In this document: piece after piece, positions 1 through 6,036 of the stretch
Layout: every line of letters starts with the position of its first letter
How positions within the stretch are numbered: the first letter of the stretch is position 1
Source: Bacteroidota bacterium
GTDB taxonomy: Bacteria > Bacteroidota > Bacteroidia > SpSt-205 > S141-50
Direction of reading: 5' to 3'
DNA: 7,831 bases
Assembly (NCBI GenBank): GCA_015490695.1
Contig: WFXK01000081.1
Span: forward strand, 1-7,831
Notes under the pieces: model-generated
The model's input: only the letters and a program-made list of their open reading frames with translations
Database searches by the model: none
Told to the model about the DNA's origin: nothing
Program-made: the position numbers and the translations under genes

Positions 1-465
1 GTCTACAATCACGTCTTCAATAGCTTCGTAGTAAGGGCGAATACGATGGCAATCTACTAAGGGGTTTTTTATGGCTTTGATAGTAAAGGCGTAGTCGTAT
101 CCTGTTACTGGTTTGCCATCGTCCCACACGGCTTCAGGACGGATTTCAAAATGGTAGTAAACTTTTCCGTTTTTTTCTTCAATCGTAGGGCGGGCGACGG
201 CTAATTGAGGAACAAGCTCATAGGTTTCAAAGTCCATTACTAAGGGTGATTGGAAGATGTGGTCTAAAATATAGCCTGCTGTTGCTCCTTGGTGATTTAA
301 TAGGTTTAAGTTATCGGGGTCGTCCAAGGCGTGGATGATAACCCAGTCGCCAACAGCAGGTTCTTTTTGCTGGGATTTACACTCATAAGGCTTTTCATTG
401 CTGTTCCCCGTCTTGCAGCCCCAAAGCAGTACACCAATAACAAGCCCCCAAAACGTCCTTTTCAT
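1..465 (-). CDS. ABC-transporter substrate-binding lipoprotein, family 5 (OppA/DppA-like), 3' part outside window
   Basis: This is the N-terminal 155 residues of a periplasm-facing solute-binding lipoprotein, probably for peptides. The start ATG (465-463) gives a lipoprotein signal: MKR, a hydrophobic stretch, then LLWGC with the acylated Cys at residue 17. A polar linker follows, then residues typical of SBP family 5: an acidic start near DDPDNLN, a segment around residues 67-90 (IFQSPLVM...ELVPQLA) matching the family's 'llyepLv...l.P.LA' region, and EIRPEAVWDDGKPVTGYDY (about 109-127), which matches the family signature 'LRpgvkWsDGkpvTA.D'. Complete proteins of the family run to 500-600 residues, so most of the gene lies left of the window. 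It is transcribed divergently from the decarboxylase operon, from a promoter candidate at 486-516. The assignment rests on the signature region; the ligand cannot be told from this part. Confidence 0.85.
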   Translation of the reverse strand, partial: MKRTFWGLVIGVLLWGCKTGNSNEKPYECKSQQKEPAVGDWVIIHALDDPDNLNLLNHQGATAGYILDHIFQSPLVMDFETYELVPQLAVARPTIEEKNGKVYYHFEIRPEAVWDDGKPVTGYDYAFTIKAIKNPLVDCHRIRPYYEAIEDVIVD

Positions 466-485
466 AAGTATGCTATTTGGCGCGC

Positions 486-516
486 TAAAGTTATACAACT
501 TCCTTTGATGGACAAA
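486..516 (-). promoter_or_regulatory. Candidate Bacteroidota promoter for the substrate-binding lipoprotein
   Basis: On the minus strand a TTTG (513-516) is followed after 19 nt by TAACTTTA (486-493). This resembles the Bacteroidota -33/-7 pair (TTTG, about 19 nt, TAnnTTTG) with one mismatch in the last base of the -7 box. The leader to the ATG at 465 would be about 15-20 nt. The box overlaps an imperfect 14-bp palindrome around GCGCGC (476-489). This is pattern matching only. Confidence 0.4.
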
Positions 517-528
517 ATCGCTTTGCTC

Positions 529-559
529 TTGCATAAATCATTTTTCTATTGCATCTTTG
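529..559 (+). promoter_or_regulatory. Candidate promoter for the microprotein-decarboxylase-permease operon
   Basis: TTG (529-531) is followed after 20 nt by CATCTTTG (552-559), one mismatch from the Bacteroidota -7 consensus TAnnTTTG. Only six bases separate the box from the GTG at 566, so transcription would begin at or within a few bases of that start codon. It is the best promoter-like pair I find before the decarboxylase. Confidence 0.45.
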
Positions 560-565
560 CCCTTA

Positions 566-682
566 GTGAAACGATGGTGGAAAAAATTAGCAGCTGCCGC
601 TTTTTTATTCTTTCTCATTAAAGGAGTGCTGTGGTTACTTCTTCTTTTGACCTCTATAGGAATGTTAAAAAAATGGCTATAA
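566..682 (+). CDS. 38-residue single-span membrane microprotein leading the operon
   Basis: A short frame starting at GTG 566 encodes a basic N-terminus (MKRWWKKL), one strongly hydrophobic span (about residues 9-31, including AAAAFLFFLIKG and a run of five Leu) and a basic C-terminus (LKKWL), ending at TAA 680-682. The stop lies 3 nt before the decarboxylase ATG, and the next gene overlaps by 1 nt, so the frame fits the tight operon exactly. Its GTG sits six bases after a -7-like box. There is no ATG start, and the frame stays open upstream only to a TGA at 506-508. A 38-codon hydrophobic frame could arise by chance in T-rich DNA, but the charged ends, the spacing and the promoter position argue for a gene. 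I know no characterised function. Such a protein could sit in the inner membrane beside the LptF/G permease, which is inference only. Confidence 0.6.
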   Translation: MKRWWKKLAAAAFLFFLIKGVLWLLLLLTSIGMLKKWL

Positions 683-685
683 ACG

Positions 686-2083
686 ATGCCTACCCAAACC
701 TATGCAGAATTTTTAGACCTTAGTGTTGACTTTCCCCCAGAAGGCTTTGAAGTCATTAACAATGAACTTTACTTCCACAACATCAACCTTATGGAACTGG
801 TAGAAACCTACGGAACTCCCCTGCGGTTCACCTTTCTACCTATTATCTCTAAAAAAATCCAAGAAGCGAAACTTTACTTCCAACAAGCCTTTTTAAAAAA
901 TGACTATCAAGGAAAGTACATTTATTGCTACTGCACTAAAAGCGCTCACTTCAAACATGTATTAGTAGAAGCCCTTAAAAACGATATTCATTTAGAAACC
1001 TCTTCCAGTTTTGATATTGCCATCATTCGTGCCCTTCATCAGGAAGGATACTTTCCAAAAGATAGAATGGTTATTTGTAATGGTTTTAAAAACGATGATT
1101 ACAAACGCCGTATTGCCGACCTCATCCACGATGGCTTTACAAACGTCATCCCCGTATTAGACAACAAAGAAGAATTTAACTTCTATCTCCACGAATTTGA
1201 AAACCAAGAGATTTCTATCGGAATTCGTGTTGCGATTGAAGAGCAGCCAGACCATGAACTTTATACTTCCCGCTTCGGCATCCGAGCCGATGAAGTCTTA
1301 GACTTCTATAAACACCGCCTACAACCCTATTCCCAATTTAAAGTAACGCTACTTCACTTTTTTGTAGAATCGGGCATTGACGACACCCCTTACTACTGGA
1401 ACGAATTAGAAAAAATGGTTCATCTTTATTGTAAACTTAAACAAATCAATCCCGACTTGCGCTACTTAGACTTAGGAGGCGGATTACCCTATCGCAATTC
1501 GCTATTTTTTGACTTTGATTATGAATACGTCATCAATGAGATTGTCGCCAATATCAAAAGTATTTGTCGCTCTTACGGTGTTAAAGAACCCGATTTAATT
1601 ACAGAATTTGGTAGTTTTACCGTCGCCGAAAGTAGTGGCATCATTTTTAAAGTTTTGGGTAGGAAAAAACAAAACGATAGAGAAAACTGGCTTATTTTAG
1701 ATGGTAGTTTGATGACCACCATGCCCGATATTTGGGCGTTAAATCAAAAGTATATTTTACTTCCTATTAACAACTGGGATTGTAAGTATGACCGATTTAT
1801 TTTAGGAGGATTAACTTGCGATTCTGCGGATTATTATAGTACCGATGCCCATACAAAGGTGCTGTTTTTGCCTTCTACACGAAAAACGCAGTATTTAGGC
1901 TTTTTCCATACGGGGGCTTATCAAGAGACCTTAAGCGGTGTAGGGGGAATTCATCACTGTTTGATTCCCACACCTCGCCATGTGATTTTAGACCGCGCTC
2001 CCGATGGTACGCTTATTCATAAAATCTTCCGTGAAGAGCAAAACAGCAGAGAAGTGCTCCGTATCTTAGGTTACCTACCCTAA
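686..2083 (+). CDS. speA: Arginine decarboxylase, short Bacteroidota form (PLP fold III)
   Basis: This is a predicted cytoplasmic PLP-dependent amino-acid decarboxylase of alanine-racemase fold (group IV), most likely converting arginine to agmatine for polyamine synthesis. Visible landmarks are YCYCTKSAH with the PLP lysine at 85, HFFVESGI (224-231) in place of the usual HxHIGS motif, LDLGGGLPY (261-269) as the phosphate-binding glycine loop, ITEFGSF (305-311), GGLTCDSADYY (374-384) with the catalytic Cys378 that reaches across the dimer, and GAYQ (410-413). At 465 residues it lacks the inserts of the roughly 630-residue E. coli-type SpeA, but its whole course matches the 460-470-residue proteins annotated as arginine decarboxylase in Bacteroidota. 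Substrate choice within this fold is hard to read from sequence; ornithine, lysine or carboxynorspermidine remain possible. The ATG follows the microprotein stop by 3 nt. Its TAA shares a base with the next ATG (TAATG), so the permease is probably translationally coupled. No Shine-Dalgarno sequence is seen. Confidence 0.85.
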   Translation: MPTQTYAEFLDLSVDFPPEGFEVINNELYFHNINLMELVETYGTPLRFTFLPIISKKIQEAKLYFQQAFLKNDYQGKYIYCYCTKSAHFKHVLVEALKNDIHLETSSSFDIAIIRALHQEGYFPKDRMVICNGFKNDDYKRRIADLIHDGFTNVIPVLDNKEEFNFYLHEFENQEISIGIRVAIEEQPDHELYTSRFGIRADEVLDFYKHRLQPYSQFKVTLLHFFVESGIDDTPYYWNELEKMVHLYCKLKQINPDLRYLDLGGGLPYRNSLFFDFDYEYVINEIVANIKSICRSYGVKEPDLITEFGSFTVAESSGIIFKVLGRKKQNDRENWLILDGSLMTTMPDIWALNQKYILLPINNWDCKYDRFILGGLTCDSADYYSTDAHTKVLFLPSTRKTQYLGFFHTGAYQETLSGVGGIHHCLIPTPRHVILDRAPDGTLIHKIFREEQNSREVLRILGYLP

Positions 2084-3174
2084 TGATTCACCGCCCCTTC
2101 AGTAAACTAGACCGCTATTTAATGAAAAAATTTGTTGTTACCTTCTTCTTTATGCTCATCCTTATGGTGTTAATCATCGTTGTCATTGACATCGCAGAAA
2201 AAATTGACGACTTCATAGAAAGAAAACCCGGACTTTATAAAATCGTTTTTGAATACTACGTTTATTTCATTCCCTTCGTTGCGAATTTGTTAATTCCTGT
2301 TTGTGTATTTTTATCCGTTATTTTTTTCACTACGAAGTTAACGCAACGCTCTGAAACGATTGCGATATTAAGCAGTGGAATTCCGTTTCAGCGTCTTTTA
2401 TTTCCTTATTTAGTAGTAGCAATAGCCTTAGCGCTGTTTTCTTTTTATCTGCATGCTTTTGTCGTTCCACCTGCTACCAATAAACGCATGGACTTTGAAT
2501 ACAAATACTTAAAATACCGCATTGCTTGGCATAAACGTTTTATTCACAAAAAAATAGACCAAGGGCTTTTCCTTTCGCTTTATTCTTATAATCAATTTGA
2601 CACTGTTGGTACTTTAGTTAGTTTAGAGCGTTTTGAGGGGAATCGTTTGGTAGCGAAGCTATGGGCACAGCGGATGCAATGGCTCCATGCCAAACAGCAA
2701 TGGCGTTTATATCAAGTCCGTATCCGCTATTATTTGAATGACTCCACGGAAAAAATGGAATTTTATCCTTTTATAGATACCACTTTACAAGTTTATCCTT
2801 CAGACATTTATCATCGGGAAAACATGGCAGAAAGCCTACCTTTACACGAACTTTATGCTTATATTGAATTAGAAAAACGAAGAGAGTCAGACTTTTTACA
2901 GGAGTTAATGATAGAAAAGCATGAGCGTTTTGCTTATCCTTTTGCTGCTTTGATTTTAACCTTTATTGGGTTATCGGTTTCTTTACGCAAGCGCCGAGGG
3001 GGGGTGGCTGTCCAATTAGGTATTGGACTCATCATTTGTTTTCTATACATCGCGCTTTTGAATCTATCCCGCATTTTGTTTGCTGAAAGTTTAGGGGCAT
3101 GGTTAGCCGTATGGGCTCCGAATTTATTGTTTACTATCGTAGCCATCATTATGGTTCGTTTGGCACCCAAGTAA
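2083..3174 (+). CDS. LptF/LptG-family lipopolysaccharide export permease
   Basis: This is an inner-membrane subunit of the Lpt system, which extracts LPS from the inner membrane (with LptB ATPase and LptC) and passes it to the periplasmic bridge. The 363 residues fit the YjgP/YjgQ family. They begin with the typical KLDRYLMKKF (8-17), then spans at about 18-36, 61-83 and 104-128, a periplasmic beta-rich domain (about 130-275), and three more spans at about 283-300, 307-330 and 336-358. PFVANLLIPVCVFLSVIFF and the basic KRRGG loop before span 5 are family-like. I cannot tell LptF from LptG. It starts on the A of the decarboxylase stop (TAATG). Its last 51 bases are antisense to the end of the GT9 gene, so no separate terminator exists between the two. 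A run of seven G lies at 2998-3004 in the KRRGG segment. Confidence 0.88.
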   Translation: MIHRPFSKLDRYLMKKFVVTFFFMLILMVLIIVVIDIAEKIDDFIERKPGLYKIVFEYYVYFIPFVANLLIPVCVFLSVIFFTTKLTQRSETIAILSSGIPFQRLLFPYLVVAIALALFSFYLHAFVVPPATNKRMDFEYKYLKYRIAWHKRFIHKKIDQGLFLSLYSYNQFDTVGTLVSLERFEGNRLVAKLWAQRMQWLHAKQQWRLYQVRIRYYLNDSTEKMEFYPFIDTTLQVYPSDIYHRENMAESLPLHELYAYIELEKRRESDFLQELMIEKHERFAYPFAALILTFIGLSVSLRKRRGGVAVQLGIGLIICFLYIALLNLSRILFAESLGAWLAVWAPNLLFTIVAIIMVRLAPK

Positions 3175-4152
3175 ATCTTGTAATTGCTGCCAACGAACAA
3201 AGACCTTTTCTGGTGTTAGCAAACGCATGCACTTAAAATGCCTTTTAGGACAACGCCGAAACCCTAATTTAGAACAAGGGCGGCATTTTAATCCTTGCAC
3301 TTCTGCAATCACGTGTGTTGTTGCATAAGGGGTCATGCCGAATGCTGGGACGGTGTTGCCCCATAAACTTAAAATCGGCATTTGTAATGCTGCTGCAATA
3401 TGCATGAATCCTGTATCATGAGTTAAGACCCGTTGACATTGCTGCATTAAAGCGGTACTCTGTAATAAAGAGGCTTTACCAACGAAATCCATAAAAGGGA
3501 CACGCAAATGCGGTGTGATTTGCCGAGCAAAAAAATACTCTTTTATCCCCCCTAAGAAAACAACCGACCAGTTTAAACGATTTAAAAAGGTAATAAAATA
3601 CTTCGGTAGCCACTGCTTAGTGGTATAGGTTGCACTTAAAACGACCGCTACACGTGGAGGAGGTAAATAGTACAAAACCGACGCTGCCCACTGCTGTAAA
3701 GATTCCGGAATAAAAAAATACAAACGTTTTTCTGTAAAAGGAACGTTTAAGTCTTGTAAAACCTTTGCATAGCGTTCTACAATGTGTGGGATAGACAAGT
3801 GACGTTTAAAGCGCACCATTAACCATTTTTTGAAATTCTCTTTCGGGAAGCTATACCATTTTCCTCCTAAAGCCCTCCGTAAACGTAAAGAACGTAAGCT
3901 TTTGTGTAAATCTATTTGGTAGTTATAATGGTACTTTTTGATGGAACGCACTAAAGTTTCCCAATTTCCATCATAAGCATGGAGTACATCTACATCGGGG
4001 TTATATTGTAGCAGTTCTACGTAATTTTTTTTCAGAACATAATGGATTTCAGCGTTTGGATAGGCTTGGCGGATATTACGCAGGATGGGGGTAGTGAGCA
4101 CGATGTCGCCAATGGAGCTAAAGCGAACAATTAAGAAACGGGGTTTGTCCAT
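3124..4152 (-). CDS. Glycosyltransferase family 9 (ADP-heptose:LPS heptosyltransferase-like)
   Basis: This enzyme should transfer a sugar, typically heptose from ADP-heptose, onto a lipid-linked glycan at the inner face of the cytoplasmic membrane. It is a two-domain GT-B protein of 342 residues, normal for the family. The N-terminal motif RFSSIGDIVLTTP (10-22) carries the general-base Asp16. Other marks are TYTTKQWLPKYF (175-186), HDTGFMHIAAA (245-255) and LWGNTVPAFGMTPY (263-276) in the nucleotide-sugar domain, followed by a Cys/His-rich tail (C290, C293, C301, H305, C308) that is common in the family. The start at ATG 4152 overlaps the upstream kinase by 22 nt. The final 16 residues are encoded opposite the permease 3' end, and the last 13 (after LLG) look like an unconserved extension. 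The actual donor sugar is not certain. Confidence 0.87.
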   Translation of the reverse strand: MDKPRFLIVRFSSIGDIVLTTPILRNIRQAYPNAEIHYVLKKNYVELLQYNPDVDVLHAYDGNWETLVRSIKKYHYNYQIDLHKSLRSLRLRRALGGKWYSFPKENFKKWLMVRFKRHLSIPHIVERYAKVLQDLNVPFTEKRLYFFIPESLQQWAASVLYYLPPPRVAVVLSATYTTKQWLPKYFITFLNRLNWSVVFLGGIKEYFFARQITPHLRVPFMDFVGKASLLQSTALMQQCQRVLTHDTGFMHIAAALQMPILSLWGNTVPAFGMTPYATTHVIAEVQGLKCRPCSKLGFRRCPKRHFKCMRLLTPEKVFVRWQQLQDLLGCQTNHNDGYDSKQ

Positions 4153-4973
4153 TGATGATAACGGATAAGTCCTTGTAAACTATCGCGTAAGACAGCACCC
4201 AAAGTTAGATGAAACTTCTGCAATACCTTTTTTAAAATAGCACGAAAATGATAGGCGATACCGCCAACGAAATGGACAGAAGTAAAAGCATAGCGATTAC
4301 AAAGGGGTACAAGGTAATAGCGACAGAAGTCGCTGAGGCTTTCTTCTATGATGAAGGTTAATTGGGGTTGTTGTTGCAGCCATGGGGCGATTTGAGCTAA
4401 ATAGCGATTAGGTTGTTTACTTTGATAAAGGTTTTCTATAAAAGTGTGCCATGGGCATTGGAAGTAGCGTTCAAAGGCGTTCATTATTTTGGGGTTTGGG
4501 GTTCTACACAGGTATTGCAGGGTACGTTTTCCGATGTCTGCACCGCTTCCTTCGTCGTTGATAAGGTATCCCCATCCACCCAAGCGCTCTATGATTTGAT
4601 TGCCATTATAAAAGCCTGCTATGGAGCCTGTGCCTAAAATCGCAATAATACCTTTTTGATTTTGCAGACATGCCCTTGCTGCTCCTAATAAGTCATGATG
4701 GATTTCTATTTTTGTTTTAGGAAAACAATCTTGAATGATGGTTTGTAGTTGTTGTGCTTTTTGCTTTTTTTCAAATCCTGCGCCGTAGAAGAAGAGATGG
4801 GAAAGCGAATAATTTTTAAGTATAGGTACGATGTTTTTTTGGAATTGTTGTGCGATGGTTTCCATGGAAGCTATAGCGGGATGAAGCGGGATGTTTTGAA
4901 AGCTATGGATTGTTTCATGGACTACAGCCCATTTTGTTGCACTGCCGCCGGCATCACAGACCGCCCAAGCCAT
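4131..4973 (-). CDS. N-acetylglucosamine kinase / BadF-BcrA-type ATPase
   Basis: This is a predicted cytoplasmic sugar kinase of the ASKHA (actin-like ATPase) fold, of the type annotated in Bacteroidota as N-acetylglucosamine kinase, making GlcNAc-6-phosphate from recycled or imported amino sugar. The 280 residues contain phosphate-1 CDAGGSATKWAV (6-17), FYGAGF (62-67), the proposed catalytic Asp in HHDLLGAAR (92-100, Asp94), phosphate-2 AILGTGSIAGFYNG (111-124), GGWGYLINDEGSGADIGKR (132-150) and the adenosine-region VGGIAYHF (236-243). I chose the ATG at 4973, which shares its A with the upstream stop (TGATG), over an in-frame TTG three bases earlier. It sits between a putative lipoprotein gene and a GT9 gene in a three-gene operon, consistent with cell-envelope sugar metabolism. 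Substrate specificity is inferred from family, not from residues unique to GlcNAc. Confidence 0.83.
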   Translation of the reverse strand: MAWAVCDAGGSATKWAVVHETIHSFQNIPLHPAIASMETIAQQFQKNIVPILKNYSLSHLFFYGAGFEKKQKAQQLQTIIQDCFPKTKIEIHHDLLGAARACLQNQKGIIAILGTGSIAGFYNGNQIIERLGGWGYLINDEGSGADIGKRTLQYLCRTPNPKIMNAFERYFQCPWHTFIENLYQSKQPNRYLAQIAPWLQQQPQLTFIIEESLSDFCRYYLVPLCNRYAFTSVHFVGGIAYHFRAILKKVLQKFHLTLGAVLRDSLQGLIRYHQWTNPVS

Positions 4974-5425
4974 CAATCTGAAGCTTGTGCTTGTAAGTAA
5001 TTCAACACATAAAAACGTCGTATTTGTTTTTCACTCATGCCTCGTTCTCGCATGGCTTCATCTAAGCGCGCTCGCATCTGTTTAAAAGCTTTTAGTTTTT
5101 CACTATCTTCGGGAGAGATTTCAAATTCTTTCATGATGCGTTCATAGGCATCATCCCATGTGGAGAAGGTTAATTGACTTGCTTGATAGGCTTTATAAAG
5201 AGGGGTGTTAGGAGACGCTCCTTGAGGCAGCTCCTCTTCCATGGTTTCAATAGGCATTTTGGTCGTTAGCGCAGGAATAGGATAGTATTTTGCTCTTTTG
5301 AAGTTTGTGGATTGTTGTTGAGGGGAAGAAGGTAATACCACAGAACGATGAACATGGATTTCAATCGGAGGTAATTTGGTACGGCATTGCCATAGAAAAA
5401 GTAGGAAAATCCACAAACGTTTCAT
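4973..5425 (-). CDS. Small putative lipoprotein/secreted protein, unknown function
   Basis: I do not recognise a family. The 150-residue protein starts MKRLWIFLLFLWQC, a basic then hydrophobic signal ending at Cys14. WQC is a poor lipobox because Gln at -1 is unusual, so lipidation is possible but unproven. Residues 15-85 are low in predictable structure and rich in Pro, Ser and Gln. Residues 90-145 look helical and charged (FEISPEDSEKLKAFKQMRAR, then REKGM-like SEKQIRRFYVLNYLQ), perhaps a short coiled or helical-bundle segment. It is the first gene of the minus-strand operon and its TGA overlaps the ATG of the sugar kinase. The ATG at 5425 lies six bases below a perfect TAnnTTTG box, which supports this start. 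Its role may be in the envelope, given its neighbours. Confidence 0.68.
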   Translation of the reverse strand: MKRLWIFLLFLWQCRTKLPPIEIHVHRSVVLPSSPQQQSTNFKRAKYYPIPALTTKMPIETMEEELPQGASPNTPLYKAYQASQLTFSTWDDAYERIMKEFEISPEDSEKLKAFKQMRARLDEAMRERGMSEKQIRRFYVLNYLQAQASD

Positions 5426-5431
5426 TGGCTA

Positions 5432-5439
5432 CAAAGATA
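5432..5439 (-). promoter_or_regulatory. -7 box (TATCTTTG) of the minus-strand envelope operon
   Basis: The minus-strand octamer TATCTTTG matches TAnnTTTG exactly and ends six bases before the ATG at 5425, implying a leaderless or nearly leaderless mRNA. No good -33 TTTG is seen at the usual distance. Confidence 0.5.
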
Positions 5440-5451
5440 GCAAAACTTTTT

Positions 5452-5459
5452 TAGCTTTG
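5452..5459 (+). promoter_or_regulatory. -7 box (TAGCTTTG) of the 118-residue orphan gene
   Basis: The plus-strand octamer TAGCTTTG matches TAnnTTTG exactly and ends nine bases before the ATG at 5469. It lies 12 bp from the opposite-facing box of the minus operon. The nearest upstream TTG (5425-5427) is 24 nt away, slightly too far for the usual -33 spacing. Confidence 0.5.
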
Positions 5460-5468
5460 CATGCCATC

Positions 5469-5825
5469 ATGTCTGCATCGGTTCGTCTAAAAGGGGAGTA
5501 TTTATTGGATAATATTTTACGATGGAGCGATACACAATCCTTAGAGGCGCTTGCAAAACATACGCTTTATAATAAAAAAGAGCCGATAGATCCTCAAAAT
5601 CCGAAGCATCGTCAGTGGTTGCAGAATCAAATAAAAAAGATTCAATATTGGTTGCAAGAAAGTCATTATTATGTGATAGAGAACTTTTTTGAGGAGACCA
5701 TTGATGGTGTTCGACATTATGTTTATGCGGTTGCTTTTAGGGCGGAGGGGGTTGTGCAGCATTTAAGGTATTTTCATTTTATTGAGAAAGAAAATGAACT
5801 TTATTTTGTGGGTATTAGTGCATAG
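5469..5825 (+). CDS. Conserved-looking 118-residue cytoplasmic protein, unknown function
   Basis: I do not recognise this protein. I place the start at ATG 5469 (MSASVRLKGEYLL) because a perfect -7 box lies just upstream. The frame stays open back to 5376, but that part is antisense to the signal peptide of the divergent gene. The protein has no signal peptide or membrane span. The first 45 residues look helical, residues 48-62 form a basic/aromatic helix (QWLQNQIKKIQYWL), and the second half alternates beta-like segments rich in Tyr and Phe (YYVIENFFEE, RHYVYAVAFRAE, then LRYFHFIEKENELYFVGISA). The ending, two strands joined by a short acidic turn, recalls NTF2/SnoaL-like alpha+beta folds, but this is only an impression. 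The frame is well used and the codons match the neighbours, so it is probably a real gene. Confidence 0.65.
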   Translation: MSASVRLKGEYLLDNILRWSDTQSLEALAKHTLYNKKEPIDPQNPKHRQWLQNQIKKIQYWLQESHYYVIENFFEETIDGVRHYVYAVAFRAEGVVQHLRYFHFIEKENELYFVGISA

Positions 5826-6004
5826 AGGTTATTAGCTATGTTTCAAGGTGTTAAGGAGTGTTGTTGTGATTTATAGCTTAGGCTGGTTATGGGAAGTTGA
5901 TGTAAGATGAAGTTAGGAAATACGCTAAAGAGGTGAAGAGTGATACTTTAGAGGCGGGGAAACCGAAAAAAGATATAAGTGTTAGTAGGCACTGATAAGG
6001 GGTG

Positions 6005-6036
6005 TAATGAGTAAGAAACTCATTAAATTAATTTTT
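6005..6036 (+). terminator. Hairpin with T-run, possible intrinsic terminator
   Basis: A perfect 8-bp inverted repeat (TAATGAGT at 6005-6012 and ACTCATTA at 6018-6025) has a 5-nt purine loop. Six bases later comes a run of five T (6032-6036). The stem is A/T-rich and therefore weak, and the hairpin lies 180 bp beyond the preceding stop codon, so terminator is a tentative label. Confidence 0.35.

Noticed and set aside
290..309. (Residue numbers of the GT9 protein) Cys/His cluster as a new metal site
   Set aside because: A similar C-x2-C...C-x3-H-x2-C tail is common among GT9 proteins, so it is a family trait rather than a novelty.
331..621. 96-codon plus-strand open frame across the lipoprotein start and the intergenic region
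   Set aside because: Its first half is antisense to the well-supported substrate-binding lipoprotein and its second half overlaps the better microprotein frame; no protein-like pattern.
2934..3200. 88-codon minus-strand frame opposite the permease
   Set aside because: Antisense to conserved transmembrane segments of the LptF/G protein and overlapping the GT9 end in another frame; composition not protein-like.
3960..4400. Replication origin at the skew change
   Set aside because: The region is fully coding, and I see no DnaA boxes, AT-rich unwinding region or dnaA/dnaN neighbours.
4974..4976. TTG start for the sugar kinase
   Set aside because: The next codon is an ATG sharing a base with the upstream stop (TGATG), a normal coupling arrangement.
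4413..5000. Two plus-strand frames (4413-4637 and 4749-5000) opposite the sugar kinase
   Set aside because: Both are shadows of a gene with clear ASKHA motifs and have no start signals of their own.
5376..5468. Longer N-terminus for the orphan gene
   Set aside because: It would be encoded opposite the signal peptide of the divergent gene and upstream of the -7 box, so ATG 5469 is preferred.
5541..5762. 73-codon minus-strand frame opposite the orphan gene
   Set aside because: Antisense to the 118-residue frame, which has the better promoter and a normal residue mix.
5906..5995. 29-codon charged open stretch beginning DEVRKYAKEV
   Set aside because: No start codon and too short to judge; possibly a gene remnant but not supportable.
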